DNA of 64,000 nucleotides from Leishmania donovani (taxonomy: Eukaryota > Euglenozoa > Kinetoplastea > Trypanosomatida > Trypanosomatidae). The stretch covers positions 1,579,367 through 1,643,366 of the forward strand of contig NC_018263.1 of NCBI RefSeq assembly GCF_000227135.1, given 5' to 3'. The position numbers and the translations under genes are program-made. Positions 9,601-18,082 of the stretch are shown here, in pieces (position 1 is the first letter of the stretch; the number at the start of each line of letters is the position of its first letter). The notes beneath the pieces were generated by a model. That model made no database searches. It was not told where the DNA came from and saw nothing but the letters and a program-made list of their open reading frames with translations.

Positions 9601-11112
9601 ACCGCGGCCACTCGCAAAGCCATCCACGCTAACCTCCACGCCCGGTATGCGCTGCTGCCCTACTTCTACACTGCCGCCTATCACGCTAGCGAGGAAGGGG
9701 CTATCTTCCTGGCACCGTTGGCGTTCACCTCGTCGGAGGCATCGCCGCTCAGCCAGAAGACGGCCATGCCGACCTGCTACGCTGCAGGTAGTGCTTTGAT
9801 TGTGTGCCCTGTCACTCAACCTGTGCATCCCCCGCGAGATACATCGAGGAGCGACGGCACTCGCAGCGCAGACTGTAAGGGCTTTTTCGACTTGTGGACA
9901 GGAGCGTGGCATAGCGCCGCTTTTTCTGTTGCGAAACACGCGTCGTGGTGGGAAGGAGCGGCACAATATTCCGCGCAGAATCGCGCACTGGCTTCTGAGG
10001 AGCTCGGGTGGTTGGCAGCCGACGACGCCGTCCCCCTCCAAGATCTTCCCGTGGCGACGTCTCTTGCGCCTGTGCTGCTACGCAGTGGACACATTGTGGC
10101 GACTCAAAACGTTGCCGCCTCTCGGGTGAACAGCACACACATAGGGAACGGCGAAGTCGTCGGTGACGCGCATGCGCCGTACAGCACGCACGTGGGGGCA
10201 AATTGGACCCTCACCGTGGCACTGCCGCCTTTGCCAGCCGCGCAAGATGTTGCCACCCCATCGCCGGTGCTTCTCGCCGAAGGTGACGTCTTCTGGGACG
10301 AAGGTAGCCACAACAGCCAGCACAGGCCTCCAACCATGAAGCCCGGTTCCTCGGTGCCGCCGGATATGCCCCACATCCCGGCAAATGTACACCACTGTGC
10401 GCTGCACATGAAGTGCCTCTACGAAGGAGCAGAGACATCGGAGGAGACGGCGCGACTGACGGTGGAAGTGGCACAGACGTCCGAATCGTGCGCGGAGGCG
10501 TTGGCAGAACTCGTGTCGCACTGGAACGAGGAGCCGCAGGGGTTCGCCGAGCGCCTGGCGAACGCAAAGGCGCACAGAGACGCGCGACTTCATGAGCTGA
10601 AAGTGCTGCAGAACGAGCAGGAAGACAAGGGCCTGCGTGGTGGCAGAGGTGGGGCAACCGACTATCCTGACGCTTCGGCGCTTAAAGGCGAAGACCTGAG
10701 AGGACTCCACTTGCCTAACGCACACGACGAAGCCACGCGCAACGATATTTGGGCGTCGCATCTCCTTCAGCGTCTCCGATTTCTCTTTCAGCGCGAAGAG
10801 GATGCGGCACGCCTCTCACCGAGGTCGTCTACATCACGAGCGACGACAGTTTTCGTAGAGCGGCGCAGTAGCACTGGCGGCACGCCAGGCGCGCAGGCGG
10901 ATGAAGAGAGTGCTGTGAGAGCAAGTGTTCGTGCGTCCCACGACATGCCTGACACACACGTGGTTCTCGCGCATCTGATTTCTGATGCGCAGGAGGAAGG
11001 GACAGCAGGGTCGGTGTTTGGCGCCCGTAAAGTCGTGCTCGCAGACGGCTCTGTCGGCGTTCGCGTGCCACCTCGCCACACGTGGAGGTTCATCTTTTCC
11101 CTGGAGAATTAG
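6691..11112 (+). CDS. GH31 glucosidase II alpha-like protein, probably catalytically inactive
   Basis: This 1473-residue protein begins with a basic stretch and one hydrophobic segment (about residues 22-42), a signal-anchor for ER/Golgi membrane insertion. The central part follows glycoside hydrolase family 31 in order: GPTPVEVLRQYYTLTGFPTLPPRFLLGYHH up to residue 567, FTWNRSRFPDP at 611-621, LPMDVGHYGGVHHRQVHQ at 751-768, FVGTQRYAVVRVE at 800-812, then LLVRWYQAG and ALLPYFYTAAY. The family nucleophile motif (W-x-D-M-N-E-P) corresponds to FISLQHS at 714-720, with Ser where Asp should be. The acid/base motif (W-T-G-D-N) is replaced by VRVET at 809-813, and the His-Ala-His loop is absent. It is longer than normal glucosidase II (about 900-950 aa) because of Ser/Ala-rich inserts and a C-terminal region. 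A lectin-like or regulatory role in ER glycoprotein handling is inferred. Confidence 0.75.
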   Translation: MAKRPFGFRGVRCWRTRRLLLRTPLALAVLVAVSLVAVLWFSADENTGVSEIPSERHFVPPAKHDANDEGEGVDADGKIAFRRPSSVSTTTLAPAEETRNGVDTVWFSPNTSNFLDRNTSRLHSIFTSAGKVRVALPFGVHADTGAFVAQKPRLFAFIASWNTYERALKARGEQSAASAAVADFNEELQAFARRRVAPVKHVEVRLLRQRASRSTWATETETALPIVGILPRESTTLVSAEELLVKSAVDQEGFAPLAAAVQPGSDNKESTVVGIDTRLRVSAAKGLGGGANRGAGGSTSLLPFPLLELSSVPRRRATSSASATPASPDTSPATALLKWRTSRMTASASGEALEITLDIAHPSRSSSDGPLRAEENERTRPGARDDTNAAALEATVCSARLVRLYGFSPSFSSAHTHGGSADVSSAVAAGGLNLIPLNMSEEVELMVGGEMQLPSGDARLNGVVPLLYLELSSNSAADRQQGAATAGRQTVGLLWLHPGSFFVSTVTLPNPTAGHEPQCTCVRLRGTAGATGLYLLPGPTPVEVLRQYYTLTGFPTLPPRFLLGYHHGLRGAVATTQQAAEDLSEAFRSAGAPLDSVWLTDPAVAAGDTPFTWNRSRFPDPLALQSNLWYRGRRYVVLRSVPTVPITTRSPLLLEGRRGGLFVSLSAADTAGWPVLSMDGVPSHVVDFYNPAARKWYGGMLKYRRYVGSSNHTFISLQHSGPTVLSSAAPPQGKEALLCLPPGLRARGEQLPMDVGHYGGVHHRQVHQLLTVHFVRATHDGMLRRTRYRRRALTFTESYFVGTQRYAVVRVETRPRCASGVRPDSAAILTEAWRALQTAVHQCTQLGALGIPFSGANLADGLVSRLLLLQLAKSASTTATLTAPLAGVAGEGGGDGGAVGANGELTAPPALSPGAMEEMEQLLVRWYQAGVFFGAMYADESAAAVDATDTGAVVSLQPSATGPWWMRLPVTAATRKAIHANLHARYALLPYFYTAAYHASEEGAIFLAPLAFTSSEASPLSQKTAMPTCYAAGSALIVCPVTQPVHPPRDTSRSDGTRSADCKGFFDLWTGAWHSAAFSVAKHASWWEGAAQYSAQNRALASEELGWLAADDAVPLQDLPVATSLAPVLLRSGHIVATQNVAASRVNSTHIGNGEVVGDAHAPYSTHVGANWTLTVALPPLPAAQDVATPSPVLLAEGDVFWDEGSHNSQHRPPTMKPGSSVPPDMPHIPANVHHCALHMKCLYEGAETSEETARLTVEVAQTSESCAEALAELVSHWNEEPQGFAERLANAKAHRDARLHELKVLQNEQEDKGLRGGRGGATDYPDASALKGEDLRGLHLPNAHDEATRNDIWASHLLQRLRFLFQREEDAARLSPRSSTSRATTVFVERRSSTGGTPGAQADEESAVRASVRASHDMPDTHVVLAHLISDAQEEGTAGSVFGARKVVLADGSVGVRVPPRHTWRFIFSLEN

Positions 11113-12392
11113 GCGGACTGGTTGCAAGCGTGGACGGAGCGGGTCGGGCATGGAGGAGGGAGACGCCGCTGCCTCGACAGACGTCGTCGATACGTCCCCC
11201 CTCTTTGTGCTTCGCTCTCTCCTCTGTGGAGTGCTTGTGTGTTTGTCCGCCTGCGTCACAGCTAGCCTGCTGCGCTCCACGGCGCTTAGAAATGAAGGAG
11301 GAAGCAAAAGGCGCTGCCCGAATACTCTTGTTTTTTTTTTCATTTTTCTTTTTTGCTTTTACTCTTCTCTGCTTTATCTTGCTGCACCCCCCCCGGGGGG
11401 TTGGAGCCCGTAGTCCCTTCGCGTAACTGCTGTCGTCTCTCTCTCTCGCTCTTACGCCGTGTTTTAGGTGGCATCCTTGCGCAAAGGGGGAAGGGGTGCA
11501 ACGTACTTGTCATTATTATATAATTTGTGTGTGTGTGTGCGTGGGGGGCGGGGGGTCGTCGTATCGTGACCGCACCTGGCCTATTTCGGTCCACCGCCTG
11601 ATGTGCGCCCGCAGGTGGCTCCACTCGACTATTTTTGGTTTGGTTGCTGTAGTGTGCATAGCTGGACCTCATCTCCCCTCCCTGCGGTCGCCGTGTTGTG
11701 TTCTTGCGGGCATTTCTCTCTCCTCTCATCTGCCCTTTGTATCTTCTACGTGTATCTCCCCTCCTCTATTCTTTCGCTCGTTATCTTTCCAACTCCCACG
11801 CTGGCACACCATCACCTCCGTGGTAGCGAATTCCCTTGTGCAAACGGACTCGCTACTGCGGGCGAGCTGCAGGCTCAGCACTCACTTTTGTTGTGTCCTG
11901 CGCTGCCACGAGTAGATGCCCCGTAAACCATGGGCCGGAAGCACCGGCATGTGAGTCTGCACGAGTGTTCCTCGTTCTTTCTTCTCCCTGGTAGAGAAAG
12001 ATGAAAGGGCTGCACTTGCAGGTCGGGTAGAGGGAAGAAGGCAACTGCGAAGGCCCCCTTTGTCCCAAGCGGAGCCCTTTTCGTTTGGAGGTAAGCGATG
12101 CGCTTCTGTTCGTCGTGCTTCGATGTGCCCCACAGGCACACGCGCGCGCATCGGCTGCTTGTGTTATGTGGACGGGTGAGTGGTTCGTGGAATGCACGTA
12201 GAATGCTCACAGCTGACGCGTCGTCTACTTCGCGTTTCCTCCCTCCCCCTCTCTTGTGGGGCCAACGGCTCGCCGCGTTCGGCTGTAGCTGCCTTCGCTT
12301 CTGTTTCGTTTCTCCCCTACCTTCCCTCGTGACCGGCGCTGTCGCCGACGCTCTTCCCCACTTTCGTCCTCCAGAACACGTGCACGCTGAGC
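11113..12392. other. intergenic region
   Basis: The stretch holds a T-rich tract near 11330-11370, a C8G6 palindrome near 11388-11401, a short TG run followed by two G-runs near 11527-11556, and pyrimidine-rich DNA at 11690-11800 and 12235-12340 that could direct splicing of the next gene. I see no gene. Confidence 0.55.
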
Positions 12393-15300
12393 ATGTCTTT
12401 CAGGGCAATACCGCGGCGTCTGGCAGGACCCGCTATCCATGGCCGCGCACAGGCAGCCGCCCTCTCGTCCTCGGCGAAGAAAGATCAGCAACAGATGGCA
12501 CCGCTGCTTCAGTTCCCTCAGTTCCATCCCATCCCTTTTCCACAAGACAAGTTTCTCTCCATCAAGTCCCGCTCCCTCGAAACGTACACAAAGGTGCGCG
12601 GCGACGTGCTGCAGCGGTGCGCCGATCTATGTGCGCAGCTGCAGCGTCGGCAAAAGCAGGCAGGGCAGAGCGGAAGGGGGACGACCGCTGTAGCAGGGCC
12701 TGTTGGAGAGGAGACGTCCTCCTCACCGGCCGCCGGCATATCGGCGGAGCTGCCTGCCTACCCGTTGACACCCCACCAAGCAGAGGAGCTTCTTCTCTTG
12801 ACAAAGAAAGTGGAGGACCTCGTCCACTACCAGGGGTTTCTCCTCACAGACGAGCTTGTCTGGCGCATGTTGCATCTATGCATACAATGTGGTGCGCCCC
12901 AGCTAGCGGTGGACGGGTGGCTGCAGAAGCATGTAATCGCTGAGAAGCGTGGCCCGCCCTTCCCGCTCTTTATCCTCGAGGACTTGGCAGCCACGCTACG
13001 CGCCTCCCTACTGCCGCGGCTTCCCGAGAGCGGGGCAAGCCTGGCATGCAGTAGTGCTGTAATAGCAACGAGTGCTGGCAGCACAGACGCGAATCTGAGT
13101 ATCGCCTTTGAGGATGGCCTTGCGGCGGCGCAGCGATTCCTTCGGCGCCATCTCCTCCACTCCGGCTGGCCGACATCTGACGCGGTAACGACTGAGTTCC
13201 TTGGCGCGGCCCAAACGTTCACGACGCACTTGTTGGCGGAGCACGTGTCGCCTGTGTGGCAGGCATTGGAGGCGATGAACTTGACGTTCGCCGATCTACG
13301 GGCCAAGAATATCGAGGACGAGGAGGAGCAAGAGGCGGCGAACGATGAGGGAGGGAGCAAGAAGAAACCAGACCGAGGCTCAAGTCACATGCGCAGAGGA
13401 GAGCACGGCACGTATGCCGCCTGGCTGCCTGACGCGGCTGCACAGACCGTAGCCGTGCGCTCCGCCCTCATGTCGGTGACGCCGCTCTACTCGTTCCACG
13501 CGCCCCCGTCCTCAGCACCGCCTCCCAGCGTTGCCGAGGGCCGGAGAGACTCGTCAAAGTCTGCCAATACAGCGAGCACACGCGTACACGCGCTTCTCTG
13601 CAGTGATCCGCCATTCTTCCCGAGCGAGACGGCCGCCATCGTTGCGCCACTGCGAGCGCTCTTGGATACGTGGCTGGTTTTGGCCCAGTGCGCGGCCGAG
13701 GCGAAGGATGTGCCGCTGCTGAAGGCACTGCTGCGCACCGTGTGTCTCGGCTTTCTCACGCATCCGGCGACGGCCACCGGTGGCGAGCGCGATGCAGCGG
13801 AAACGGAGGACGGAGTGCAACTGCCCCAAGTGTGCGTGAACGAAGATGCGTGGTGCCAGTACACGGCCCCTGACACGGAGCAGACCAAAGATCCGGTGCA
13901 CCAGCGCGCTGCGGAGCTGCACGCTCGCGCAATGGTGCGCGAGTTTGTTAACGGCAGCCTTTCTGTACTTCAGTACGGACTGCTGTGTGCAGAGCAGGAG
14001 GCAGCCCTCTGGCAACTGCATGACACGTTCGCGTTGATTTCGGCTGTCGCCGCTTCGTTGCGCAACCTTCAGGATCCACAAAAGAAGCGAGGCAGTCGCT
14101 CAGCCATCACTGATGATGCTAGGCTGCATCGTATGTCTGCTGTGGCGCTTGCGCAGCCTTCATCAGCTGAGGAGGCAGATGGCCTACTGCGTTTGGCACT
14201 GCCATGTGCGCTCGTGTCGTCTTGCGCGCGAGGACAGCAAGTCGCAGGTGACGGGGAGCACGCGAGTGCCACGATGGCGATGCACGCCTTTGTCTGCGAT
14301 GCTCTCGCACACCCTGCGGAGAGGACAGCGCACCCATACGCCGAAGCAGGGTTGTATGTCGCTCTCGCTACTGGTGACGAGGCGCTGCTGGCCCAAGCTG
14401 CCACCGCCGATATGGCAATGAACAACTCGGGGGCGGCGCTGCTTCTTCTCCACGCACGCGCGCTGCATGCATACCGGCGAGCTGCCACGAGGCTCGCCAC
14501 CGCGCATGAGGGGCACGAAGAGGAAGCACCCGAAGATGACGCTTGGGAGGCGTGGACGGCATCGTTGCGGCAAGCGGTGTCGCAGGCCACCAGTGGAAGT
14601 GGTGACGCGGGCATACCGCAGGCGCAGCTTGTTGAAACCTGTCTGACAGTTCTCACCCTGGGCGTCGCGAGACACCAGGCACAGCGAGCAGCTGCCTATG
14701 TGCAGTGCGTTCAGCAGCTCACAACGACATCGGCCGCGGAGGAGGGCGACGACACGCAGGGTGATGGCCATAACTCTTACGGCAAGGCAGAGGCAGAGAA
14801 GCAGCGTCGGGAGGCGATCGAGGTGGGTTGGGCGCAACTCTATGATGGCACGGCTGCTTGTACGCAGGACATGCTGAAGCTAGTGGAGCAACTGTTGGAT
14901 GCCTCGTCCTCAGCCGATGCCACGGTTTCGTGCCTGTCTCCATTATCGCTGAGTACCCTCGCTGTACTGACTCGCGTGGGAGTCTACGCGGAGGAAGAGG
15001 CACAGGCAAGGACAGCGTCGGCATCGACCACGAGCGAGGATCTTTCAAAACCTGCTGGGGTCGCTCCGCCTCCTCTGCCTCTCAGCATCTCTCTCGACTG
15101 TGTCTTGGCGCGGGTGGTGAGAGACACATGCATTCGTCTGCGCTGTGCCTCGGCCGCATCACCGACTGGTGTAGCACCGGCGGCCACGTCTAGCGTTGTT
15201 GGAAACTGGGTACAGTGGGTGCTGCTAACGCTGATGGCCCGGAGAGCATGGACCGACGTGCTTGCGGTGCTGCGTGCGCTGGATGGCGAGGCGAGTGGGG

Positions 15301-15458
15301 GAAGTGCTGCGAATGCGGCTGGAACTTCGAGCACGCTCCTCTGCAGTACCACGGTTGATCCCTCCGTGTTCGCCGCGTTGTATGCACGCGCCGTGGAGGA
15401 TGGCGCTGCGAGCGTTTGCGCCTTTCTGCGCCCCCGGCGTGAGCGGCTGTTCTTCTGA
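12393..15458 (+). CDS. large hypothetical protein with mitochondrial-type N-terminus, 1021 aa
   Basis: I do not recognise the family. The first 30 residues (MSFRAIPRRLAGPAIHGRAQ then AAALSSSAKK) are rich in Arg, Ala and Ser with no acidic residue, as in a mitochondrial presequence. The rest is a long alpha-helical protein of Leu/Ala-rich segments resembling helical-repeat (PPR/TPR-like) architecture, but no clear repeat register is visible. Acidic or charged linkers interrupt it, for example at about residues 305-330 (EDEEEQEAANDEGG). It has no membrane segment. The ATG follows a pyrimidine-rich stretch and codon use is typical for the window. A matrix role, such as mitochondrial RNA or ribosome biology, is a guess from the presequence and helical style. 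Confidence 0.65.
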   Translation: MSFRAIPRRLAGPAIHGRAQAAALSSSAKKDQQQMAPLLQFPQFHPIPFPQDKFLSIKSRSLETYTKVRGDVLQRCADLCAQLQRRQKQAGQSGRGTTAVAGPVGEETSSSPAAGISAELPAYPLTPHQAEELLLLTKKVEDLVHYQGFLLTDELVWRMLHLCIQCGAPQLAVDGWLQKHVIAEKRGPPFPLFILEDLAATLRASLLPRLPESGASLACSSAVIATSAGSTDANLSIAFEDGLAAAQRFLRRHLLHSGWPTSDAVTTEFLGAAQTFTTHLLAEHVSPVWQALEAMNLTFADLRAKNIEDEEEQEAANDEGGSKKKPDRGSSHMRRGEHGTYAAWLPDAAAQTVAVRSALMSVTPLYSFHAPPSSAPPPSVAEGRRDSSKSANTASTRVHALLCSDPPFFPSETAAIVAPLRALLDTWLVLAQCAAEAKDVPLLKALLRTVCLGFLTHPATATGGERDAAETEDGVQLPQVCVNEDAWCQYTAPDTEQTKDPVHQRAAELHARAMVREFVNGSLSVLQYGLLCAEQEAALWQLHDTFALISAVAASLRNLQDPQKKRGSRSAITDDARLHRMSAVALAQPSSAEEADGLLRLALPCALVSSCARGQQVAGDGEHASATMAMHAFVCDALAHPAERTAHPYAEAGLYVALATGDEALLAQAATADMAMNNSGAALLLLHARALHAYRRAATRLATAHEGHEEEAPEDDAWEAWTASLRQAVSQATSGSGDAGIPQAQLVETCLTVLTLGVARHQAQRAAAYVQCVQQLTTTSAAEEGDDTQGDGHNSYGKAEAEKQRREAIEVGWAQLYDGTAACTQDMLKLVEQLLDASSSADATVSCLSPLSLSTLAVLTRVGVYAEEEAQARTASASTTSEDLSKPAGVAPPPLPLSISLDCVLARVVRDTCIRLRCASAASPTGVAPAATSSVVGNWVQWVLLTLMARRAWTDVLAVLRALDGEASGGSAANAAGTSSTLLCSTTVDPSVFAALYARAVEDGAASVCAFLRPRRERLFF

Positions 15459-16015
15459 GTGGCGTTGTTAGACAACGACTCGCGTTGCTCAACGCGCAAA
15501 GAAGCGCGCGCCCTTGCGCACTGTTGCCAATGTGTGCACCTCCAGGAGACTTCCCGTTCTCCTGTTGACGTTGGCCCAGTCGGACGGCAGAGGAAGAGGA
15601 AGGTAGAAGACAGCGTCCTGACAACGAAGCTCAAGAGTAAGATGGGCGCCTCACTCACGACATACATGTGACGCGTTCCCCTTTGCAGGGCGACACGAAC
15701 CCTGGCTGCGTCTCCGTCATCGGATATGCTTTGAAGGCAGCTGAGTGCATCTCTGCACTGCTGCACCGTTACATGATCGGGCCTTCTCTCACCCTCCGCT
15801 ATCTCTCTCTCGATCCTTCCCTCCTTCCGTTTCTCTTTGCTTGCATGAGGCACGATCACTCGGACCACCTGTACCAGCACCAAAAAGAAAACGCATACGC
15901 GCGTTGAGGCAGCAGTAGTGCAGGGGGCAAGCGGCCTTTTTACTTCGTTTTTCCCCGCATTCACTGCTCAGAGAGAGAGAGATCCGCCGAGCACAGACGC
16001 GCGAACTCCTCAATC
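15459..16015. other. short intergenic region
   Basis: It contains a CT-rich tract at 15782-15840 followed by AG dinucleotides, which probably serves trans-splicing of the small gene that starts at 16016. No coding sequence is supported. Confidence 0.5.
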
Positions 16016-16579
16016 ATGCGCCGTACACGTCTAGTGTGCACGGCGACGCCGGAGAAGTTTAGCATCCTTGGCACCACCCATCCTAAGCCGAAGCGCAACG
16101 GCATGGGCCGTAACAACAAGATGCGCAGCAAGCCTAGCGACAACGTGGCGTGGTACGACAAGGGTCCTGTGGAGTGGCTTCCGCGCCCCGTTCGGCTCAC
16201 CTACGACCAGCTCGACCAGCTGCGCGACTGGGTGATGCGCGAGACCATTGCTGGGCGCACGGAGGAATTCAACAAGATCCGCCACCTGCACCGGGAGTGG
16301 TCGCAGCACCCGCTCATGCCAGTGCTTGGCGACGTCGAGCCTAAGTTTCCGCTCAACTTGTACAAGCAGAACCATCGCGCGAAGAGGCGCTTCCTGGTGC
16401 GTTGGCACAAGGCAAACAGTCCAGCCTACTGGATGTGGATGCCGCGTGGTCCCGCGGTGGCGACTCCTCTCCACCGCTCAATCCCCTCACAGTTTCCGGA
16501 GCATTGGAAATCACTAGCGCGCACTAGCAGCAGCAGCAGGGGCGGCGGCAGCAGCGGCAGTAGCTCCGTAGCTCAATAA
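16016..16579 (+). CDS. small basic protein, probable mitochondrial (ribosomal-type) protein
   Basis: This 187-residue protein is strongly basic, starting MRRTRLVCTATPEKFSILG. A compact well-folded-looking core follows (WYDKGPVEWLPRPVRLTYDQ, KIRHLHREWSQHPLMP, KAKRRFLVRWHK-like and PAYWMWMPRGPA blocks). The tail is Ser/Gly-rich low complexity from about residue 169. The size, basic charge, aromatic-rich surface and Arg-rich N-terminus fit a kinetoplastid mitochondrial ribosomal or matrix protein, but I cannot name the family. Codon use is strongly GC-ending with few rare codons, as in well-expressed housekeeping genes. The start is the first ATG after a purine-rich leader. Confidence 0.6.
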   Translation: MRRTRLVCTATPEKFSILGTTHPKPKRNGMGRNNKMRSKPSDNVAWYDKGPVEWLPRPVRLTYDQLDQLRDWVMRETIAGRTEEFNKIRHLHREWSQHPLMPVLGDVEPKFPLNLYKQNHRAKRRFLVRWHKANSPAYWMWMPRGPAVATPLHRSIPSQFPEHWKSLARTSSSSRGGGSSGSSSVAQ

Positions 16580-16780
16580 GCAAAACGTGAAGACAACGAA
16601 GCAGGCTCCCCGCTTACCTGGGACGGCGAGCAGTGCTAGCTGCGCACACGTGCATGTTACGCTCGAAACAGAAACGTGCTCTCCTTCTTAGTCGCCGCAT
16701 CTCGCCGTCTCGTAGGGTTGTGATGCTACTGCAGAGTTTCGTTTGAGTGTGCTTTCTTCGCGCTTGCGTGCGTGCTTGTT

Positions 16781-16782
<2 letters not shown>

Positions 16783-16817
<35 letters not shown>

Positions 16818-16832
16818 TTTGTGTGTGTGCTT
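16783..16832. repeat. TG dinucleotide microsatellite
   Basis: An uninterrupted GT/TG run of about 32 bases is followed by TTTG interruptions and a second short TG run. Such tracts are common in Leishmania UTRs. Confidence 0.9.
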
Positions 16833-17015
16833 GTGCCTCGTCCATGAGCGTTGCACAGCCCGTGCAGCTGTTGTGACGGTGGGCAATGCCTTTTCTTGGC
16901 GGTTGGCCGGCACGGTATTGAGGTGTGTACGTGCGCGGGTGTCGCTTAGTGGTCCCGTGGTTTGCTGTAATTACAGTCCTCTTGAAGAAAAGGAGTTTAA
17001 AGATGAGGGAGGCGG

Positions 17016-17178
17016 TGGGCAGAGTTGGAGGCAGAGGCCGTGCTCTCAGATGGCTGAGTCGGCGCATTGCTGGGGCGCGTGTGTCTACGTCTGCATCGCA
17101 CCACGCGATGGGCCTGCGCGAGGCTGAGGAGAGCCGAGCAGAGTTGAGCTCGTGCACTAAGGCAGCGAAATGGGCACG
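17016..17178 (+). repeat. 163-bp dispersed repeat, copy 1 (SIDER-like 3' part)
   Basis: This segment reads the same base for base as 48241-48403, over the full 163 bases and in the same orientation. The flanks differ on both sides. It lies in the 3' UTR or intergenic space upstream of an amastin-like gene. Dispersed non-coding elements of this kind in Leishmania 3' UTRs are usually SIDER retroposons, truncated relatives of ingi/L1Tc that can destabilise mRNAs. The family name is inferred; the repetition is seen directly. No A-rich tail follows this copy. Confidence 0.85.
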
Positions 17179-17300
17179 CTGACGGCAGAAGCCCAGTTCC
17201 ATTCTTTGTTCTTCGTTTCTTCCCACCTCGTTTCTCCTCTGCATCTCTCCTTCTTTCTCTCTCTTGTGTGCGTCCTGGGTCCGCCTTCGCACCGAATTGT

Positions 17301-17327
17301 TTATTTTTTTTTTCGAGGCATACACAG
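17301..17327 (+). promoter_or_regulatory. candidate trans-splice acceptor for first amastin-like gene
   Basis: A near-perfect T tract (ttattttttttttcg) is followed by ACACAG, with the acceptor AG at 17326-17327, 41 bases before the ATG at 17369. It lies inside an open extension of the reading frame, so any upstream start would be removed from the mature mRNA. This decides the start at 17369. Confidence 0.55.
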
Positions 17328-17368
17328 GTACAAGCGGCAAAGGCAGTCAAAAGACGCGCGAGTCAGCG

Positions 17369-18082
17369 ATGGGCAGGCTAGATCACCGCGCAGAGGATAA
17401 GCGCTCTTGTGGAGGTCGCGTCGTCGATGCTCTCTGCAGCGTCTTCAGCCTGCGCATCGCTCTAAGCATCATCTACTTCATTCTTGTCGTACTGCTCTGT
17501 ATAATGCAGGATATCTCGCTTTTTTCCACCCCAACCATTCGCATCATGAACATAGAGGCGAGTCACATCGTCGGAGCCAAGACGTTCATCGCTGACACAT
17601 GGTTCAAAGTGGACCAGTCTATCTACGGCGCCAACGTCACGGGGCGCATCGACGTAAAGCTGTGGGTAACGAAGATCAACATGAATGTGGAGATTCCATA
17701 CGGGTACGTGCCGCAGAACATCTCGCAAGTCTATCGCGTGCAGGATGTGCCTTGCGCCGAGTTTCGAAACTTCTTCAGGTGCATGCAAATTTTCAGCCTG
17801 CTCTCCATCTTCACTGGCTTCATTGTGTGGGTCTTTACAGTCTCCAACTTCTTTACCCGCATGTTCCTGCCTCTGCTATGGCTCTTCCTGTGGGTGACGA
17901 TCGCTTTCACAGCGACGACGGTGGCCATGATGCTCCGCGTCCTCTGTGATGGCGCTTGCTACGGTGAGGTTGACGAGATTCCGCCATTCACAGCTCTGGC
18001 CACGCCGATGGGCGGCTTCGCGCTTGCTTTCATCAGCCTCCAGACGTACCTGGTCACCTCCATCATGACTGTCTTCCTTTAA
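17369..18082 (+). CDS. amastin-like surface/membrane protein (divergent), 237 aa
   Basis: It is a predicted four-helix membrane protein with amastin topology. A short basic cytoplasmic N-terminus leads to TM1 at about residues 29-46, then an extracellular loop of about 85 residues, TM2 at 134-160, TM3 at 164-190 and TM4 at 211-237. The motif C-A-E-F-R-N-F-F-R-C-M-Q-I-F before TM2 matches the second amastin-like protein in this window (C-E-E-F-R-A-T-F-R-A-M-Q-A-F), which places both in one family. The classical amastin cysteine signature is not clearly present, so this is a divergent (proto-amastin type) member or a related tetraspan. An N-glycosylation site (NVT) and others lie in the first loop. 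The start at 17369 follows the splice AG. Confidence 0.6.
   Translation: MGRLDHRAEDKRSCGGRVVDALCSVFSLRIALSIIYFILVVLLCIMQDISLFSTPTIRIMNIEASHIVGAKTFIADTWFKVDQSIYGANVTGRIDVKLWVTKINMNVEIPYGYVPQNISQVYRVQDVPCAEFRNFFRCMQIFSLLSIFTGFIVWVFTVSNFFTRMFLPLLWLFLWVTIAFTATTVAMMLRVLCDGACYGEVDEIPPFTALATPMGGFALAFISLQTYLVTSIMTVFL

Larger units (their letters stand above)
16580..17368. other. intergenic region with TG microsatellite and SIDER-like fragment
   Basis: It holds the TG repeat, the 163-bp dispersed repeat copy and the splice signal for the amastin-like gene, each listed separately. No protein gene is supported. Confidence 0.6.

Noticed and set aside
11388..11401. C8G6 palindrome as a terminator
   Set aside because: Trypanosomatid Pol II genes do not use intrinsic hairpin terminators; it is only a short GC palindrome in a 3' UTR.
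11527..11556. TG run plus two G-runs as a G-quadruplex
   Set aside because: Only two separated G-runs are present, so a stable four-run quadruplex cannot be argued from sequence alone.
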